In this document: positions 1 to 8,266 of the stretch, piece after piece
Numbering within the stretch: position 1 is the first letter of the stretch
Layout of the letters: each line of letters opens with the position of its first letter
Program-made: the position numbers and the translations under genes
From: Winogradskyella sp.
GTDB taxonomy: Bacteria > Bacteroidota > Bacteroidia > Flavobacteriales > Flavobacteriaceae
Reading direction: 5' to 3'
DNA: 64,000 nucleotides
Assembly: GCA_002722255.1 (NCBI GenBank)
Contig: PBLD01000001.1
Span: forward strand, 335,401-399,400
Notes under the pieces: generated by a model
What the model saw: only the letters and a program-made list of their open reading frames with translations
Told to the model about the DNA's origin: nothing
The model's database searches: none

Positions 1-57
1 ATACCGTTACAGTCGTATATTTCTGTTAAAAAAATTCACGAAAATTTACCTTAATCG

Positions 58-65
58 TATCTTTG
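58..65 (+). promoter_or_regulatory. -7 promoter element for the Sco gene
   Basis: TATCTTTG is an exact match to the Bacteroidota -7 consensus TAnnTTTG and lies 27 bases before the ATG of the Sco gene. No clear TTG -33 element is seen at the usual spacing, so the call rests on the -7 box alone. Confidence 0.5.
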
Positions 66-92
66 CAATTCATAATTTTTGAAGCTTAACTT

Positions 93-770
93 ATGTCTTT
101 CCTCTCATTCTTTAAAGAGTATAAAAAGTTTGGAATTTTCTTTTCAGTATTGTCTATTATCATATTGGTAATAATTTATAATATTTTAAATGTTGATAAA
201 CCCTTACCCATCTACCAACCTGTAAATTTTGAAGCAAAACTGGTAGATAGCTCAATTCAGCACATAGAGAAATACCATACCGTTGCAGATTTTAAGTTAG
301 TAAATCAAAATGGTGATACAATAACTCAAGACACCTACAAAGACAAAATTTATGTCGCTGATTTTTTCTTTACAACTTGCAGAACCATTTGTCCTATTAT
401 GACAGAAAATATGGTAACAGTGCAAGAAGAAATCCTTAAGTATGATGATGTTATGCTATTATCACATTCTGTAACTCCCGAAATTGATAGTGTTGCGCAA
501 CTAAAAAAATACGCTAAAGAAAAAGGTGTTAATGATAATGTCTGGAACTTAGTTACAGGAGACAAAAAACAAATCTATGATTTGGCAAGAAAATCTTATC
601 TTGTAGTAGAAGATGATGGCATGGGTAATTATGGAATGGTACATACCGAAAATTTTGCCCTCATAGATAAAAAAAGACAAATTAGAGGAATTTACAATGG
701 AATCAGCCAAGGTGGCATTGATTCTTTACTTCAGGATATTGAAATTCTGAAAAAAGAGTACACACAATAG
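93..770 (+). CDS. SCO1/SenC family copper-binding, thioredoxin-fold protein
   Basis: This 225-residue protein is anchored by one N-terminal membrane segment (about residues 13-32) and then has a periplasmic thioredoxin fold. The Sco metal site is complete: Cys96 and Cys100 in a CxxxC motif (TTCRTICP) and a distal His184 in VHTENF. Sco proteins deliver copper to, or reduce the CuA site of, cytochrome c oxidase; some act as general thiol reductases. No oxidase genes are nearby, so the partner is unknown. The gene opens a run of metal genes and is followed by feoA 75 bases later, with a hairpin in between, so it may be a separate transcript. The family call is firm; the exact role is inferred. 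Confidence 0.9.
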   Translation: MSFLSFFKEYKKFGIFFSVLSIIILVIIYNILNVDKPLPIYQPVNFEAKLVDSSIQHIEKYHTVADFKLVNQNGDTITQDTYKDKIYVADFFFTTCRTICPIMTENMVTVQEEILKYDDVMLLSHSVTPEIDSVAQLKKYAKEKGVNDNVWNLVTGDKKQIYDLARKSYLVVEDDGMGNYGMVHTENFALIDKKRQIRGIYNGISQGGIDSLLQDIEILKKEYTQ

Positions 771-785
771 TTTCTTAATTCTTTT

Positions 786-812
786 TAAGGCTGAAATTTT
801 TGCCTTATTTTT
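786..812 (+). terminator. hairpin with T-run between the Sco gene and feoA
   Basis: TAAGGC (786-791) and GCCTTA (802-807) form a perfect 6-base stem with a 10-base loop, followed at once by TTTTT. This looks like a short intrinsic terminator for the Sco gene. The same bases 806-813 (TATTTTTG) also match the TAnnTTTG promoter consensus, so the site may instead, or also, be the feoA promoter. Confidence 0.45.
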
Positions 813-817
813 GCTTC

Positions 818-834
818 TTTAAATTCAATCTAAA
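818..834 (+). promoter_or_regulatory. candidate metalloregulator operator before feoA
   Basis: TTTAAA and TCTAAA are separated by TTCAA, an imperfect inverted repeat (one mismatch in the left arm) lying 11 bases upstream of the feoA start. It resembles the perfect TTTAGA/TCTAAA repeats at 10173-10188 and 39231-39247. Binding by an iron or manganese regulator is inference. Confidence 0.3.
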
Positions 835-845
835 TAAGGATAAGC

Positions 846-1073
846 TTGACACTTGCAGACTTAAAACGTGGCGAACAAGGTATCATCAAAGATGTATCTT
901 CTATACATATTCCATTAAAACTTCTTGAAATGGGATGTTTACCTGGTAATGCTGTAGAGCTTGTACAAGTTGCACCTTTTGCAGACCCAATGTACCTTAA
1001 CATTAACGGTACTCATTTGGCAATTAGAAAAGAAACTGCAATACATATCGTAATAGAAATAGTTAATGGGTAA
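846..1073 (+). CDS. feoA: FeoA, small SH3-like partner of the ferrous iron transporter
   Basis: This 75-residue cytosolic protein has the FeoA (SH3-like) fold. It begins with LADLKRGEQGII, carries LLEMGCLPGN in the middle, and ends with IRKETAIHIVIEIV. FeoA assists or regulates FeoB in Fe(II) uptake. The start used is TTG at 846, preceded at a sensible distance by AAGGA; there is no upstream ATG in frame. The reading frame overlaps feoB by 8 bases, so the two are translationally coupled. A hairpin and a TCTAAA-type inverted repeat lie just upstream, which fits iron-dependent control. Confidence 0.93.
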   Translation: MTLADLKRGEQGIIKDVSSIHIPLKLLEMGCLPGNAVELVQVAPFADPMYLNINGTHLAIRKETAIHIVIEIVNG

Positions 1074-3165
1074 GCAGATAAATGTTGCATTAATAGGAAA
1101 TCCTAATACAGGTAAAACTTCTGTGTTTAACGCTTTAACTGGCTTAAACCAAAAGGTTGGTAACTATCCTGGTATAACAGTTGAAAAAAAAGAAGGTATC
1201 TGCAAATTACCTCGTGGTGTTAAAGCGCACATCATAGATTTACCAGGAACGTATAGTCTAAATGCATCTTCTCTTGATGAAAATGTGGTGATTGAGTTAC
1301 TGCTTAACAAGAATGATAAAGATTTTCCTGATGTTGCTGTTGTTGTAAGTGATGTAGAGCACCTTAAACGCAATCTGTTACTATTTACCCAGATAAAGGA
1401 CTTAGAAATACCAAGCATATTGGTTATTAATATGTCTGATAGAATGGCTTACAAAGGAATTTCTCTAGACATTCCTTATTTAGAAAAGCAACTAAACACC
1501 AAAATTGCACTCGTAAGTACCAGAAAGAACAATGGAATTTCTGAACTAAAAGAACTAATCACCAATTATAAAGAGCTTTCAACTGAGCCCTGTATGAATG
1601 CATCTTCTATAGACGAAGCTTATTTTAATAACCTTAGAGAAGCATTTCCAAATCAATTGCTTTATAAATTGTGGTTAGTCATTACTCAAGATGTAAATTT
1701 TGGTAAAACGGATAGGAAAACCATTGAAGATGTTTCTAATTTTAAAACAAAAACCAATGCAGATTTAAAACGTCTGCAACAAAAAGAAACCATTAAACGG
1801 TATCAGTTTATAAACGATACGCTAAAAAAAGGGCAAACTATTGACCTTAAATCTGCCAAAGATCTAAGAATTAGGTTCGATAGAATTTTAACGCACAAAG
1901 TTTGGGGTTATTTAATATTCGGAATCATATTACTAACCATTTTTCAGGCAATTTATGATTGGTCTGGTGTACCAATGGATTTTATAGACGAATCTTTTGC
2001 TTCATTAGGTGAATGGGTAAAAAGTATTTTACCAGAAGGAGCTTTCACAAATTTGTTAGCCGAAGGCATAATACCAGGTTTGGGTGGTATCGTAATTTTT
2101 ATACCTCAAATAGCCTTTTTATTCTTGTTTATTTCCATTTTAGAGGAAAGCGGTTATATGAGTCGCGTTGTGTTTTTAATGGATCGAATAATGCGCCGCT
2201 TTGGACTTAGCGGAAAAAGTGTCGTACCATTGATGTCTGGAACAGCATGTGCAATTCCTGCTATTATGGCAACACGTAATATTGAAAGTTGGAAAGAACG
2301 CCTTATCACTATCTTGGTAACACCTTTTACAACTTGTTCTGCAAGATTGCCTGTTTATCTCATCATTATTTCACTGGTAATACCTGAAGGAAGAGTTTTA
2401 GGACTGAGTTACCAGGCACTTACACTAATGCTTTTGTATTTAATAGGTTTTGGCGCTGCTGTTGGATCTGCCTGGATATTAAATAAAGTTCTAAAGATTA
2501 AAAGCAAATCATTCTTTGTAGTAGAAATGCCTAATTACAAAGTACCGCTCATAAAAAACGTAGCGTTAACCGTATTAGAAAAGACAAAAGCCTTCATTTT
2601 TGGCGCTGGAAAAATCATTTTAGCGATTTCTATTGTGCTTTGGTTTTTGGCTTCTTATGGACCTGGAGATGATTTCAATAAAGCAGAAGAAATTGTAACA
2701 GAACAACATGCGTCTGATAATCTTTCTGAAGATGAATTACAACAAAAAATAGCATCGCACAAGTTAGAACACTCTTTTATAGGCATCACAGGAAGAGCCA
2801 TAGAACCAGCTATTAGACCTTTAGGCTACGATTGGAAAATTGGTATTGCCATAGTATCATCTTTTGCTGCTCGCGAAGTTTTTGTGGGCACACTTGCAAC
2901 CATTTACAGTGTTGGTAGCGATGAAGAAGAAACCATAAAAAACAGAATGGCAGGCGAAGTAAATCCTATTTTAGGAGGACCATTATTTAACTTTGCCTCA
3001 GGTATATCTTTACTATTATTTTACGCCTTTGCTATGCAGTGTATGAGTACGCTCGCCATCGTAAAACGGGAAACCAATTCTTGGAAATGGCCATTGTACC
3101 AATTAGTAGTTATGAGTGCATTTGCTTATATTGTAGCATTGGCTGCTTTTCAATTTTTGAAATAA
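1066..3165 (+). CDS. feoB: FeoB, ferrous iron transporter with N-terminal GTPase domain
   Basis: This 699-residue inner-membrane protein starts with a G-protein domain: G1 GNPNTGKTS (residues 11-19), G3 DLPGTYSL and G4 NMSD. A polytopic region follows with the two FeoB gate repeats; recognisable stretches are SGTACAIPAIMATR and FAAREVFVGTLATIY. It imports Fe(II) across the inner membrane. The length is at the short end of the family's usual 650-800 residues, without the long C-terminal cytosolic tail. It overlaps feoA by 8 bases and its stop codon directly abuts the start of a small Cys-rich membrane protein, so all three form one operon. Confidence 0.96.
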   Translation: MGKQINVALIGNPNTGKTSVFNALTGLNQKVGNYPGITVEKKEGICKLPRGVKAHIIDLPGTYSLNASSLDENVVIELLLNKNDKDFPDVAVVVSDVEHLKRNLLLFTQIKDLEIPSILVINMSDRMAYKGISLDIPYLEKQLNTKIALVSTRKNNGISELKELITNYKELSTEPCMNASSIDEAYFNNLREAFPNQLLYKLWLVITQDVNFGKTDRKTIEDVSNFKTKTNADLKRLQQKETIKRYQFINDTLKKGQTIDLKSAKDLRIRFDRILTHKVWGYLIFGIILLTIFQAIYDWSGVPMDFIDESFASLGEWVKSILPEGAFTNLLAEGIIPGLGGIVIFIPQIAFLFLFISILEESGYMSRVVFLMDRIMRRFGLSGKSVVPLMSGTACAIPAIMATRNIESWKERLITILVTPFTTCSARLPVYLIIISLVIPEGRVLGLSYQALTLMLLYLIGFGAAVGSAWILNKVLKIKSKSFFVVEMPNYKVPLIKNVALTVLEKTKAFIFGAGKIILAISIVLWFLASYGPGDDFNKAEEIVTEQHASDNLSEDELQQKIASHKLEHSFIGITGRAIEPAIRPLGYDWKIGIAIVSSFAAREVFVGTLATIYSVGSDEEETIKNRMAGEVNPILGGPLFNFASGISLLLFYAFAMQCMSTLAIVKRETNSWKWPLYQLVVMSAFAYIVALAAFQFLK

Positions 3166-3303
3166 ATGAATGACATTATCCAAAATATACTAGTATTTTC
3201 AGCATTACTTATTGCTATAGGTTTTCTTGCTAGAAAATTCATTTGGAAGCCTAAGAAAACTAAGGCTAAATCTTGCGGAACAGATAGTTGCGGTTGCAAC
3301 TAA
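3166..3303 (+). CDS. FeoB-associated Cys-rich membrane protein
   Basis: This 45-residue protein starts with ATG immediately after the feoB stop codon. It has one N-terminal membrane helix (ILVFSALLIAIGFLA), a basic stretch (WKPKKTKAK) and a Cys-rich tail, SCGTDSCGCN. This is the pattern of the FeoB-associated Cys-rich membrane protein family, found directly after feoB in many Bacteroidota and Firmicutes. Its role is not settled; it may bind iron or act as a FeoC-like accessory. Position, length and cysteine pattern together make the call good despite the small size. Confidence 0.8.
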   Translation: MNDIIQNILVFSALLIAIGFLARKFIWKPKKTKAKSCGTDSCGCN

Positions 3304-3330
3304 TTTAAGCTCTTAACAACCAACCTTTAT

Positions 3331-3357
3331 ATTTTATTAATTTTTCTTTAATAAAAT
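3331..3357. repeat. perfect 10-base AT-only inverted repeat
   Basis: ATTTTATTAA (3331-3340) is exactly inverted as TTAATAAAAT (3348-3357) with a 7-base T-rich loop. It lies 16 bases upstream of the -7 box for the efflux operon. It could be an operator for a metal sensor, or a weak terminator for the feo operon; being AT-only, it makes a poor terminator stem. Confidence 0.5.
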
Positions 3358-3373
3358 TTAATTACTTTTTTAC

Positions 3374-3381
3374 TAATTTTG
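3374..3381 (+). promoter_or_regulatory. -7 promoter element of the efflux operon
   Basis: TAATTTTG matches TAnnTTTG exactly. It ends only 4 bases before the GTG used as the start of the first gene, so if it is active the transcript would be leaderless or nearly so. Confidence 0.45.
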
Positions 3382-3385
3382 TCTG

Positions 3386-3784
3386 GTGAGCAAATTGATT
3401 TACATAGTATTATCAGGCATTATACTTATCCAGAGTTTTCAGATAAGCATAGATGATATTATGCAATTAGATGAACTCATTGAGCATGCTCAGTTTCACA
3501 AACAAGAATATGGTGATAACTTTTTTGTCTTCCTGTCTAAACACTATGGCAAACAAAAAGCGGAACATACCGAGCACAATCATAGAGAACAAAGCGACCA
3601 CGAACAATTGCCGTTTCAATGTCAAGGTCACTACGTTTCAATTTTAGCTATTGTACAAATTCCTTTTCAACCTTCTGTTGATTCTTTTGAAATTACCACA
3701 ACTTCTGAAGCTAATTTTCATTATTTAAACCTATACGCTTCCTTAAGCGATACACAGCTTTTTCAATCACCCAAACACGCATAA
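3386..3784 (+). CDS. small secreted His-rich protein heading the efflux operon
   Basis: I do not recognise a named family. The 132-residue product starts at GTG (3386; TTG at 3395 is an alternative) with a signal peptide ending near residue 19 (IVLSGIILIQSF). Its middle is rich in His and Glu (HTEHNHREQSDHEQ) and is followed by a single Cys in FQCQGHY, so the periplasmic part could bind a divalent metal. It precedes the czcA-like gene by 66 bases in the same direction. A metal-buffering or sensing role next to an efflux pump is inference from composition and position only. Confidence 0.65.
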   Translation: MSKLIYIVLSGIILIQSFQISIDDIMQLDELIEHAQFHKQEYGDNFFVFLSKHYGKQKAEHTEHNHREQSDHEQLPFQCQGHYVSILAIVQIPFQPSVDSFEITTTSEANFHYLNLYASLSDTQLFQSPKHA

Positions 3785-3850
3785 TTCATTTTAAAATTCA
3801 TCCTGTTTTCAATTATGAACAGGTACTTTTCAATTTTATCATTATGAATT

Positions 3851-6800
3851 ATGTTAGAAAAAATCATAAAATCAAGCTTAAATAATAAGCTTATTATTTT
3901 CCTTTTTACAGCGTTTATTATTGGTTTCGGAATTTTCTCTTTGACCCAAATTCCTATTGGTGCTGTACCAGATATTACCAATAACCAAGTCCAAGTGATT
4001 ACCACATCACGTAATTTATCAACCCAAGATGTGGAGCAATTTATTACCTATCCTGTCGAGCTAGAAATGGCAAATTTACCAGGCGTAGAAGAAATTAGAT
4101 CAGTTTCAAAATTTGGTCTTTCTGTGGTAACCATTGTTTTTGAAGATAAAATGGGCACATATCTACCAAGACAATTAATTGCCGAAAAAATCAAGTCAGC
4201 TTCAGAGAAAATTCCAGATGGTTTTGGCTCACCAGAAATGGGACCAATTACCACTGGTTTGGGTGAAATCTATCAATACATTTTAGATGTAAAACCTGGT
4301 TACGAAGACCAATATTCTATTACCGATCTGCGTACCATTCAAGACTGGATTGTTAAGCGTCAACTATCAGGTATTCCTGGTGTTGTTGAAGTCAATACTT
4401 GGGGCGGATATTTAAAGCAATACGAAGTTGCCATTAACCCAAACAAGCTAAATGCTATGAATATTTCTGTATCCGAAATCTACAATGCATTAGAAAAAAA
4501 CAATAGTGTTGCTGGTGGCGGTTATATTGAAAAAACTAACGAAGCCTATTTTATTCGTGGCGAAGGTTTGGTTAAAAATCTTGAAGACATAGAGCAAATC
4601 GTAGTCAAAAATGAAGGGACACCAATTTACATAAAAGATGTTGCTAAAGTAGGTTTTGGAAGTGCCACACGTTTTGGAGCCATTACAGGTAATGGTGAAG
4701 GCGAAAAAGTCCTTGGGCAAATTATGATGCTTAAAAACGGTAACTCTAAAGCTATTATCGACGCCGTAAAAGAACGTGTAAAAGATATCCAGAAAAGTCT
4801 ACCTGAAGGTGTTTACATCAACGGATTTTTAGAACGTAGCGAACTGATTGGTAAAACAACTTTTACAGTATCCGAAAACCTAATTTTAGGATCATTAATC
4901 GTCATATTTGTTGTGGTTTTATTACTTGGTAATTTGCGTTCTGGTTTGGTCGTTGCGTCTGTTATTCCGTTGAGTTTATTATTCGCCATTTCAATGATGA
5001 ACATTTTTGGTGTAGATGCCAATTTAATGAGTCTTGGTGCGATAGATTTCGGGATTATTATTGATGGTGCAGTGATTATTGTCGAGTTTATTGCTTTTAG
5101 AATTATTACCGAAAGTGAAAAACTAAAATCACTCACAAAAGAAGCAAAACAGTCCGAAATTGACCAAATTACGTTAAAAAGCGCTTCAAAAATGATGAAT
5201 TCTGCCATTTTTGGGCAATTAATCATCTTAATTGTATTTATCCCAATTTTATCATTAAGCGGTGTAGAAGGCAAAATGTTTAAGCCTATGGCATTGACTT
5301 TCAGCTTTGCCTTAATTGGTGCTATGTTACTGTGTTTGACTTACGTTCCTGTGGTATCATCTTTGTTTTTAAAACCGAAAAAGCCTAGCGAAAAAAATGT
5401 TTCCGTTAGGTTAATGAAAGCACTTAATTCTTGGTACAAACCATCAATACATTGGGCGTTACAACACAAAAAAATTGTGGTGAGTTTAGCCGGAATTTTA
5501 CTAGCGATTAGCATCTTTTTATTTAGTAAAATGGGTGGTGAATTTGTACCAACTTTAGATGAAGGCGACTTCGTGATTCAACCGGTTTTAAAAACAGGAA
5601 CATCACTTGGAAAGACCATCGAAACTACAACCAAAATAGAGAATATTCTATTAGAAAATTTCCCAGAAGTTGACCAAGTTGTTAGTCGTATTGGTGCTGC
5701 CGAAGTCCCAACAGATCCAATGTCTATGGAAGAAAGTGACGTGATTATAAAACTGAAACCAAAAGACGAATGGGTAAGCGCAGAAAGTAAAGACGAATTA
5801 GCCGATAAATTTAAAGAAGCGCTAAGTATCATTCCTGGTATGGAAGTGGAATTTACCCAACCTATCGAAATGCGTTTTAACGAGCTAATTACTGGTGTAA
5901 GAGCCGATGTGGCTATTAAAATTTTTGGTGAAGATTTATCCATTTTAGCTAATAAAGCAGACGAAGTCAAAGAATTAATTAAAGATGTTGAAGGTGCTTC
6001 AGATATCATCATTGAAAAAGTTGAAGGTTTACCACAAATGAGTGTGTCTTTCAACAGAAGTAAAATTGCGCGTTACGGACTTAATATTTCAGATATTAAT
6101 CAAATAATTTCAATGGGATTTGCTGGCGGAACTGTTGGTCAAGTGTTTGAAGGCGAAAAGCGCTTTGATTTAGTAATGCGTTTTGACCAAAACAATAGAA
6201 AAAATCTAGCCAGTCTTCAAAATTTATATGTCGATACACCAAGTGGAACGAAAATTCCGCTTAGTGAACTAGCTGAGATCACTTACACCACTGGACCTGC
6301 AAAAATTTCAAGGGATGATACCAAACGTCGTATCGTTGTTGGTATTAATGTACGTAATCGTGATTTGCAATCGGTAGTAGATGATGTCAGAGCCATTCTA
6401 GACCAACAACTAAAATTACCTGTTGGTTATAACATAACTTATGGTGGACAATTTGAAAACTTACAAAGTGCCAAAGCACGTTTAATGATTGCGGTACCAA
6501 TTGCTTTAGCCTTAATTTTCTTACTGCTGTATTTTGCATTTGGCTCAGCAAAAGAAGCCTTGTTGGTGTACTCTGCTATTCCATTATCTGCTGTTGGTGG
6601 CGTATTGCTTTTATGGCTACGCGATTTACCGTTTAGTATCTCGGCAGGTGTTGGTTTTATTGCGCTTTTTGGAATTGCTGTACTTAATGGTATTGTACTT
6701 ATCGAGCATTTTAAAGAACTAAAAGAACACGGTATGGATGATATTGAAGAACGCATAAAACGTGGTACTGCAGAGCGTTTGCGACCTGTTTTACTAACCG

Positions 6801-8173
6801 CAGCAGCAGCAGCAGCTTTAGGGTTTTTACCTATGGCGGTTTCGACCAATGCTGGTGCCGAAGTTCAACGTCCGTTAGCAACCGTAGTTGTTGGTGGTTT
6901 AGTCACTGCAACCGTATTAACCCTAATTGTTTTACCTGTTTTATACGCGTGGTTCGAAACTAAAAAAGAAATTAAAATGAATAAAACTGCAATCGTTACC
7001 ATTCTCGGTTTCTTTTTTATGATGAATGCTAACGCTCAAAATCCATTAACGATTGAAGAAACCTTAGCATTAGCTATAGAAAATAACGCTAGTTTAAAAG
7101 CTTCAAATCTTAAGGTAGACGAAAGCAATGCTCTAATAGGAAGTGCTTTTAGTTTTGATAAAACGTCAATTTATTACAGTTATGACGAAAATAATTTAGC
7201 CATAAACAATCAACCATTAAAGGTGTTTGGTATTGCTCAAGATTTTAAGTTCCCAACGGTATATTTTGCGGAAAAGAAAACCAATAAAGCAAAAGCTAGT
7301 TTAGAAGAAACACATTACAATCTCAGGTTTGAGCAATTACAGCAAGCGGTTTACGCCAACTATTACTTATTGAGTTACACTAAAAACAAAGCAAAAACTT
7401 ACAAATATTTAGATAGTCTGTATCAAGATTTTGCAAATAAATCCGAACGCCGTTTTGAACTTGGCGAAACTAATTATTTAGAAATGATTACCGCTAAATC
7501 CAAACAAAAACAGTTAGAAACCTTGTACAAACAAGCACTTAAAGAAGTTGCATTTTCTAAAGAGCAATTAAAAAGTGTTGTACAAGTTGATAGTTTAGAG
7601 ATTGTTGACCAACCGCTCGAACAATTACAAATCGAAAGTATTTCAACACAAAATAATGTTGGTTTACAGTACTTTGACCAAGCTAAAAACTATCAAAACG
7701 CCATCTATCAACAGGAAAAACAAAACCTATTACCAGACATTAGCGTCGAGTATTTTCAAGGTACAAACGACCAATTAAATACTAATTTAAAAGGGTATCA
7801 ATTCGGGTTAAAAATTCCGTTGTTGTTTTCTGGCAATGCTTCAAAAATAAAAGCTTCAAAAATTGCTAAAGACATTATTACAGAGCAACAACAAGATTAT
7901 AAAACCAAGTTAAACACTAAGTACAATGCGCTTTTGGCGACTTTAGCACAATACGAAGAAGCTGTAAATTACTATAATAATGAAGGTGAAGAGCTGAAAA
8001 ATCAAATTATAAAAACAGCAAATCGTACGTTTAAAGAAGGTGAAATTGACTTTTTTCAATACATACAAAGTCTTGAAACCGCTAGCGAAATTGAATTATC
8101 GTATCTAAAAAATTTAAACGCTTACAATCAAACCGTAATACAAATTAATCACTTGACATTAAATATTAATTAA
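3851..8173 (+). CDS. czcA: CzcA-type heavy-metal RND pump fused to a TolC-like outer membrane factor
   Basis: This 1440-residue protein is two modules in one frame. Residues 1 to about 1036 are a full RND pump with TM1 near residues 14-33. Its proton-relay acids in TM4 are D399, D405 and E412, with spacing as in CzcA. FTQPIEMRFNELITGV resembles Co/Zn/Cd pumps, and the copper-binding methionines of CusA are not conserved at the aligned places. Residues from about 1043 on begin with a second signal-like segment (MNKTAIVTILGFFFMMNANA) and continue as a TolC-type outer membrane factor of about 400 residues, rich in coiled coil. RND pumps export metals together with the adaptor encoded next. The fusion is unusual in architecture, though I recall similar proteins in Bacteroidota. 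Confidence 0.9.
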   Translation: MLEKIIKSSLNNKLIIFLFTAFIIGFGIFSLTQIPIGAVPDITNNQVQVITTSRNLSTQDVEQFITYPVELEMANLPGVEEIRSVSKFGLSVVTIVFEDKMGTYLPRQLIAEKIKSASEKIPDGFGSPEMGPITTGLGEIYQYILDVKPGYEDQYSITDLRTIQDWIVKRQLSGIPGVVEVNTWGGYLKQYEVAINPNKLNAMNISVSEIYNALEKNNSVAGGGYIEKTNEAYFIRGEGLVKNLEDIEQIVVKNEGTPIYIKDVAKVGFGSATRFGAITGNGEGEKVLGQIMMLKNGNSKAIIDAVKERVKDIQKSLPEGVYINGFLERSELIGKTTFTVSENLILGSLIVIFVVVLLLGNLRSGLVVASVIPLSLLFAISMMNIFGVDANLMSLGAIDFGIIIDGAVIIVEFIAFRIITESEKLKSLTKEAKQSEIDQITLKSASKMMNSAIFGQLIILIVFIPILSLSGVEGKMFKPMALTFSFALIGAMLLCLTYVPVVSSLFLKPKKPSEKNVSVRLMKALNSWYKPSIHWALQHKKIVVSLAGILLAISIFLFSKMGGEFVPTLDEGDFVIQPVLKTGTSLGKTIETTTKIENILLENFPEVDQVVSRIGAAEVPTDPMSMEESDVIIKLKPKDEWVSAESKDELADKFKEALSIIPGMEVEFTQPIEMRFNELITGVRADVAIKIFGEDLSILANKADEVKELIKDVEGASDIIIEKVEGLPQMSVSFNRSKIARYGLNISDINQIISMGFAGGTVGQVFEGEKRFDLVMRFDQNNRKNLASLQNLYVDTPSGTKIPLSELAEITYTTGPAKISRDDTKRRIVVGINVRNRDLQSVVDDVRAILDQQLKLPVGYNITYGGQFENLQSAKARLMIAVPIALALIFLLLYFAFGSAKEALLVYSAIPLSAVGGVLLLWLRDLPFSISAGVGFIALFGIAVLNGIVLIEHFKELKEHGMDDIEERIKRGTAERLRPVLLTAAAAAALGFLPMAVSTNAGAEVQRPLATVVVGGLVTATVLTLIVLPVLYAWFETKKEIKMNKTAIVTILGFFFMMNANAQNPLTIEETLALAIENNASLKASNLKVDESNALIGSAFSFDKTSIYYSYDENNLAINNQPLKVFGIAQDFKFPTVYFAEKKTNKAKASLEETHYNLRFEQLQQAVYANYYLLSYTKNKAKTYKYLDSLYQDFANKSERRFELGETNYLEMITAKSKQKQLETLYKQALKEVAFSKEQLKSVVQVDSLEIVDQPLEQLQIESISTQNNVGLQYFDQAKNYQNAIYQQEKQNLLPDISVEYFQGTNDQLNTNLKGYQFGLKIPLLFSGNASKIKASKIAKDIITEQQQDYKTKLNTKYNALLATLAQYEEAVNYYNNEGEELKNQIIKTANRTFKEGEIDFFQYIQSLETASEIELSYLKNLNAYNQTVIQINHLTLNIN

Positions 8174-8180
8174 AATGAAA

Positions 8181-8249
8181 GCCCATAATGGGCATTTGAC
8201 AAATAAAGACCAATAACTTTAGAAAAGTAAATAACCGAACCAATGGTTC
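8181..8249 (+). promoter_or_regulatory. two small palindromes upstream of the adaptor gene
   Basis: GCCCATAATGGGC (8181-8193) and GAACCAATGGTTC (8237-8249) are each perfect inverted repeats around a short centre. TTGAC (8197-8200 region) and TAACTTTA (8214-8221) lie between them and vaguely resemble promoter boxes. The region could hold a processing hairpin, an internal promoter or an operator; the sequence does not decide which. Confidence 0.35.
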
Positions 8250-8266
8250 TTGAAAATTTTAAATCT

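Noticed and set aside
4813..6054. Long minus-strand frames of 153 and 158 codons inside the czcA-type gene
   Set aside because: They are antisense shadows with no signal, motif or promoter.
3851..6975. Copper-specific CusA assignment of the RND pump
   Set aside because: The methionines that CusA uses are not conserved at the aligned positions; FTQPIEMRFNELITGV looks Czc-like, so Co/Zn/Cd is more likely.
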